Shown in pieces: positions 62,093 through 64,000 of a stretch of 64,000 nucleotides of DNA. The DNA is from Butyrivibrio sp. AE3009 (GTDB taxonomy: Bacteria > Bacillota > Clostridia > Lachnospirales > Lachnospiraceae). Where the stretch lies: positions 92,935-156,934 of the forward strand of contig NZ_ATVS01000006.1 in NCBI RefSeq assembly GCF_000420845.1, written 5' to 3'. The first letter of the stretch is position 1; each line of letters starts with the position of its first letter. The notes beneath the pieces are model-generated. The model searched no databases and was not told the DNA's origin. It worked only from the letters and a program-made list of their open reading frames with translations. The translations under genes were made by a program, and so were the position numbers.

Positions 62093-62164
62093 AATTTTCT
62101 TTTCCTCCTCTTTTTTCTTAACTGTTTCTAATTATACTAAACAAATAGGAAAAGTGGAATTAAA

Positions 62165-62206
62165 TAGGATAAAATCCTAGCGATAAGTTATGATTATGGC
62201 TATAAT
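62165..62206 (+). promoter_or_regulatory. Operator-like dyad and -10 in the metQ-metN divergent region
   Basis: TAGGAT-AAA-ATCCTA is a perfect dyad at 62165-62179. TATAAT at 62201-62206 is a probable plus-strand -10 for metN, whose -35 position falls on the right end of the dyad. A further half-site ATAGGA lies about 20 bp to the left. No S-box (SAM) riboswitch features were found in the 157-bp gap, so control is more likely by a DNA-binding protein. Confidence 0.5.
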
Positions 62207-62249
62207 AAGATTTTGTAAAGATAAAACTACTAAATGTAAGGAAACAACT

Positions 62250-63218
62250 ATGATTGAGTTAAAAGATGTTAGGAAATCCTTTAATAAGACTGATGTTCTT
62301 AAGGGCATTTCCATGGAAATTCAGGAGGGAGAGATCTTCGGTATCATCGGTCAGTCCGGTGCCGGCAAGTCCACTCTTCTTCGCTGTATCAATGGCCTTG
62401 AATCCTACGATGACGGACAGATAATCGTGGATGGTACCAAGGTAAGTGTCAGGGACAAGGCAAATCTTCGTCAGCTTCAGAAGCGCATGGGTATGATCTT
62501 CCAGAGTTTCAACCTGCTGGAGCGCCTTGACGTATATCACAACGTGGCTCTTCCCATGAAGTTCTGGGGAATCCCCACTAATACTCCTGAGGCTAAGGAA
62601 AAGATCATGAATCTTCTTAAGCTGGTAGGTCTCGAGGAAAAAGTACATTCCAAGCCCCGTGAGCTCTCCGGCGGTCAGAAACAGAGGGTTGCTATAGCAA
62701 GAGCACTGGTCCTGGATCCGGCCTTCCTATTATGCGACGAGGCAACAAGTGCCCTGGATCCTGAGATTACCAAGGGAATCCTTGCTCTTTTACAGAAGAT
62801 CAATAAAGAGATGGGCATCACCATCATCGTGGTAACCCACCAGATGGAGGTTGTTAAACAGATCTGTCAGAGAGTGGCCTTCCTCAGCGGCGGCAAGGTT
62901 CTGGCGGTAGGTAAGCCCGAGCAGCTCTTCGTATGGCCCAAGGAGAGGGAGATCAGAGACTTCCTCAGGGAAGAAAGTGACAAGCTTCCCGCCACCGGAG
63001 TTAACTTAAAGCTCTTTTTCTTCGGAGATGGCAATCAGAGGCCCATCGTTACACAGATGGCACAGGAGCTCCACACGGACTTCAATATCTGCTGGGCTAA
63101 GCTGGAGGATTTCAGAGAAGACGTATATGGCAGCCTTGTTCTTAACATGAAGGAAGAGGACCTGGGAAGTGCCTGCAAGTTCCTTGACAGCATGGGCGTA
63201 ACATGGGAGGTGATCTAA
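62250..63218 (+). CDS. metN: Methionine ABC transporter ATPase
   Basis: 322 residues from ATG 62250 (AAGGA upstream). Walker A GQSGAGKSTLLR at 34-45, IFQSFNLLERLDVYHNVALPM (typical of MetN), signature ELSGGQKQRVAIARAL, Walker B FLLCDEATSALDPE, switch VVTHQMEVVKQIC. After about residue 240 comes the NIL domain (GVNLKLFFFGDGNQRPIVTQMAQELHTDFNICWAKLED to the end), which binds methionine and inhibits transport when the cell is full. metI follows with 1 bp between the stop and the ATG. Confidence 0.97.
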   Translation: MIELKDVRKSFNKTDVLKGISMEIQEGEIFGIIGQSGAGKSTLLRCINGLESYDDGQIIVDGTKVSVRDKANLRQLQKRMGMIFQSFNLLERLDVYHNVALPMKFWGIPTNTPEAKEKIMNLLKLVGLEEKVHSKPRELSGGQKQRVAIARALVLDPAFLLCDEATSALDPEITKGILALLQKINKEMGITIIVVTHQMEVVKQICQRVAFLSGGKVLAVGKPEQLFVWPKEREIRDFLREESDKLPATGVNLKLFFFGDGNQRPIVTQMAQELHTDFNICWAKLEDFREDVYGSLVLNMKEEDLGSACKFLDSMGVTWEVI

Positions 63219-63219
63219 T

Positions 63220-63882
63220 ATGGCCGGCATTTTATCAGACGCAAGCATGTCTTCGATCATGCTGACAGCATTTAAACAGACCTTATACATGGTGTTCTGG
63301 TCTACACTTTTTTCTGTAATACTGGGATTTATTCCCGCAATCATACTGACACTTACAGCCCCGGACGGACTTAAGCCCAACAAGATCATTTACGAGATCT
63401 TAAGCTTTATCGTCAATGTATTCAGGAGCTTTCCTTTCATAATCCTTCTGGTCATCCTCATTCCTTTTACCAGAATGGTAGTGGGCAAAGCCATCGGAAC
63501 AACAGCTACCATCGTACCTCTTACGGTATCTGCTATTCCCTTTATTGCAAGGGTATTTGAAAGTGCACTGAGGGAGACCAATCCCGGTGTAATTGAGGCA
63601 GCAAGGAGCTTTGGCGCATCCAATCTGCAGATTCTGTTGCGTGTTTATGTCAAGGAGTCCATCCCCAGAATGCTCAACGGCATTATTCTTCTGGTGATCT
63701 CTCTTATCGGATATTCCGCAATGGCAGGAACTGTTGGCGGAGGCGGTGTCGGTGATATCGCGATCCGTTACGGATATCAGCAGTACAAGACGGAGTACCT
63801 GATAGTTTGCTCTGTTATTCTGATCGCATTTGTTCAGGCTATCCAGATGCTGGGCAACTATATGTACAAGAAAATGAGTTAA
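63220..63882 (+). CDS. metI: Methionine ABC transporter permease
   Basis: 220 residues with five hydrophobic helices. QTLYMVFWSTLFSVILGFIPAIILTLTAPDGL, NVFRSFPFIILLVILIPFTRMVVGKAIGTTATIVPLTVSAIPFIARVFESALRETNPGVIEAARSFGAS (with the coupling EAA-type loop) are characteristic of MetI. AGTVGGGGVGDIAIRYGYQQYKTEY near the end is also diagnostic. GGAGGTGATCTAAT before the ATG is a near-perfect ribosome binding site. The gene ends 3 bp before the 40-bp tandem repeats at the window edge. Confidence 0.97.
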   Translation: MAGILSDASMSSIMLTAFKQTLYMVFWSTLFSVILGFIPAIILTLTAPDGLKPNKIIYEILSFIVNVFRSFPFIILLVILIPFTRMVVGKAIGTTATIVPLTVSAIPFIARVFESALRETNPGVIEAARSFGASNLQILLRVYVKESIPRMLNGIILLVISLIGYSAMAGTVGGGGVGDIAIRYGYQQYKTEYLIVCSVILIAFVQAIQMLGNYMYKKMS

Positions 63883-63885
63883 CAA

Positions 63886-64000
63886 GGTACGGGGACACGC
63901 CAAGGCATGTCCCGCGAAATTGAGAGGTACGGGGAAACGTCAAGACATGTCCCGCGAAATTGAGAGGTACGGGGAAACGTCAAGACATGTCCCGCGAAAT
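63886..64000. repeat. 40-bp tandem repeats running off the right edge
   Basis: Three copies of a unit beginning GGTACGGGG and containing CATGTCCCGCG start at 63886, 63926 and 63966, an exact 40-bp period. The first copy differs from the other two at a few places: in copy 1 GGGGACACG faces CATGTCCC and can pair, while in copies 2 and 3 the A-A change weakens the stem. The array begins right after the metI stop and continues out of the window, so its total length is unknown. Not a CRISPR: no unique spacers. Confidence 0.85.

Noticed and set aside
62093..62249. SAM (S-box) riboswitch before metN or metQ
   Set aside because: The gap is only 157 bp and lacks the conserved S-box stems and a terminator.
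63886..64000. CRISPR array
   Set aside because: The whole 40-bp unit repeats without unique spacers, and there are no cas genes.

Overview
The window looks like a chromosomal segment from a low-to-mid GC Gram-positive Clostridia, most likely a Lachnospiraceae (Butyrivibrio- or Pseudobutyrivibrio-like). This is an inference from AGGAGG-type ribosome binding sites before most genes, mostly TAA stops, a lipoprotein-rich set of solute-binding proteins, and a secreted GH53 galactanase ending in choline-binding-type wall repeats. No tRNA, rRNA, CRISPR array, IS transposase or prophage was seen.

Region 1 (1-28143, almost entirely minus strand) is one long surface-polysaccharide locus. Read in its own direction it runs from a multi-spanning membrane protein and a polyprenyl-phosphate sugar-1-phosphate transferase (chain initiation), through GT2 and GT4 glycosyltransferases, to a phosphonate module. 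That module is a nucleotidyltransferase/cytidylyltransferase/PEP mutase fusion, a phosphonopyruvate decarboxylase and a phosphonoacetaldehyde-reductase-like iron alcohol dehydrogenase. It is followed by LicD, a TagB/TagF-like glycerophosphotransferase, a Wzx-type flippase, two large paralogous membrane proteins, an acyltransferase, GT4, GT-C, an ABC exporter, GT10 (fucosyltransferase-like), GT61, GT2, two GT8 enzymes, a hexapeptide acyltransferase and another GT4 cut by the left edge. Together they suggest a surface glycan carrying glycerol phosphate and probably a C-P-bonded group such as 2-hydroxyethylphosphonate. The PEP-mutase fusion is split by an in-frame TAG where the surrounding protein sequence continues in the same frame.

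Region 2 (28251-35802) is a satellite sugar region: a plus-strand GT-C protein, rubredoxin, the first two enzymes of the pseudaminic-acid route (PseB and PseC), a GT4, a membrane protein and a second GT61 on the plus strand. A pair of GGGGTC-GACCCC palindromes lies between rubredoxin and pseB.

Region 3 (35880-46281) is mixed: small proteins, a 1061-residue secreted galactanase with a clear operator-like palindrome upstream, an orphan GHKL kinase, an acyltransferase, a free-standing 5'-3' exonuclease preceded by a probable four-hairpin small RNA, a DUF4474 protein with an N-terminal helical secretion-type domain followed by a lipoprotein, and then a 574-bp gene-free stretch with 69-bp tandem repeats and a 220-bp near-palindrome.

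Region 4 (46282-64000) is mostly transport and housekeeping: a cytidylate-kinase-like protein with a complete branched-chain amino acid ABC transporter (livJHMGF), hypothetical proteins, a CLC antiporter, a chemoreceptor paired with a sugar-binding lipoprotein, a membrane-anchored spermidine-synthase-like protein, ApbE with the remnant of an FMN-binding domain, and the methionine transporter metQ / metNI. Several GGGGAC-type inverted or tandem repeats punctuate the intergenic spaces and the right edge.
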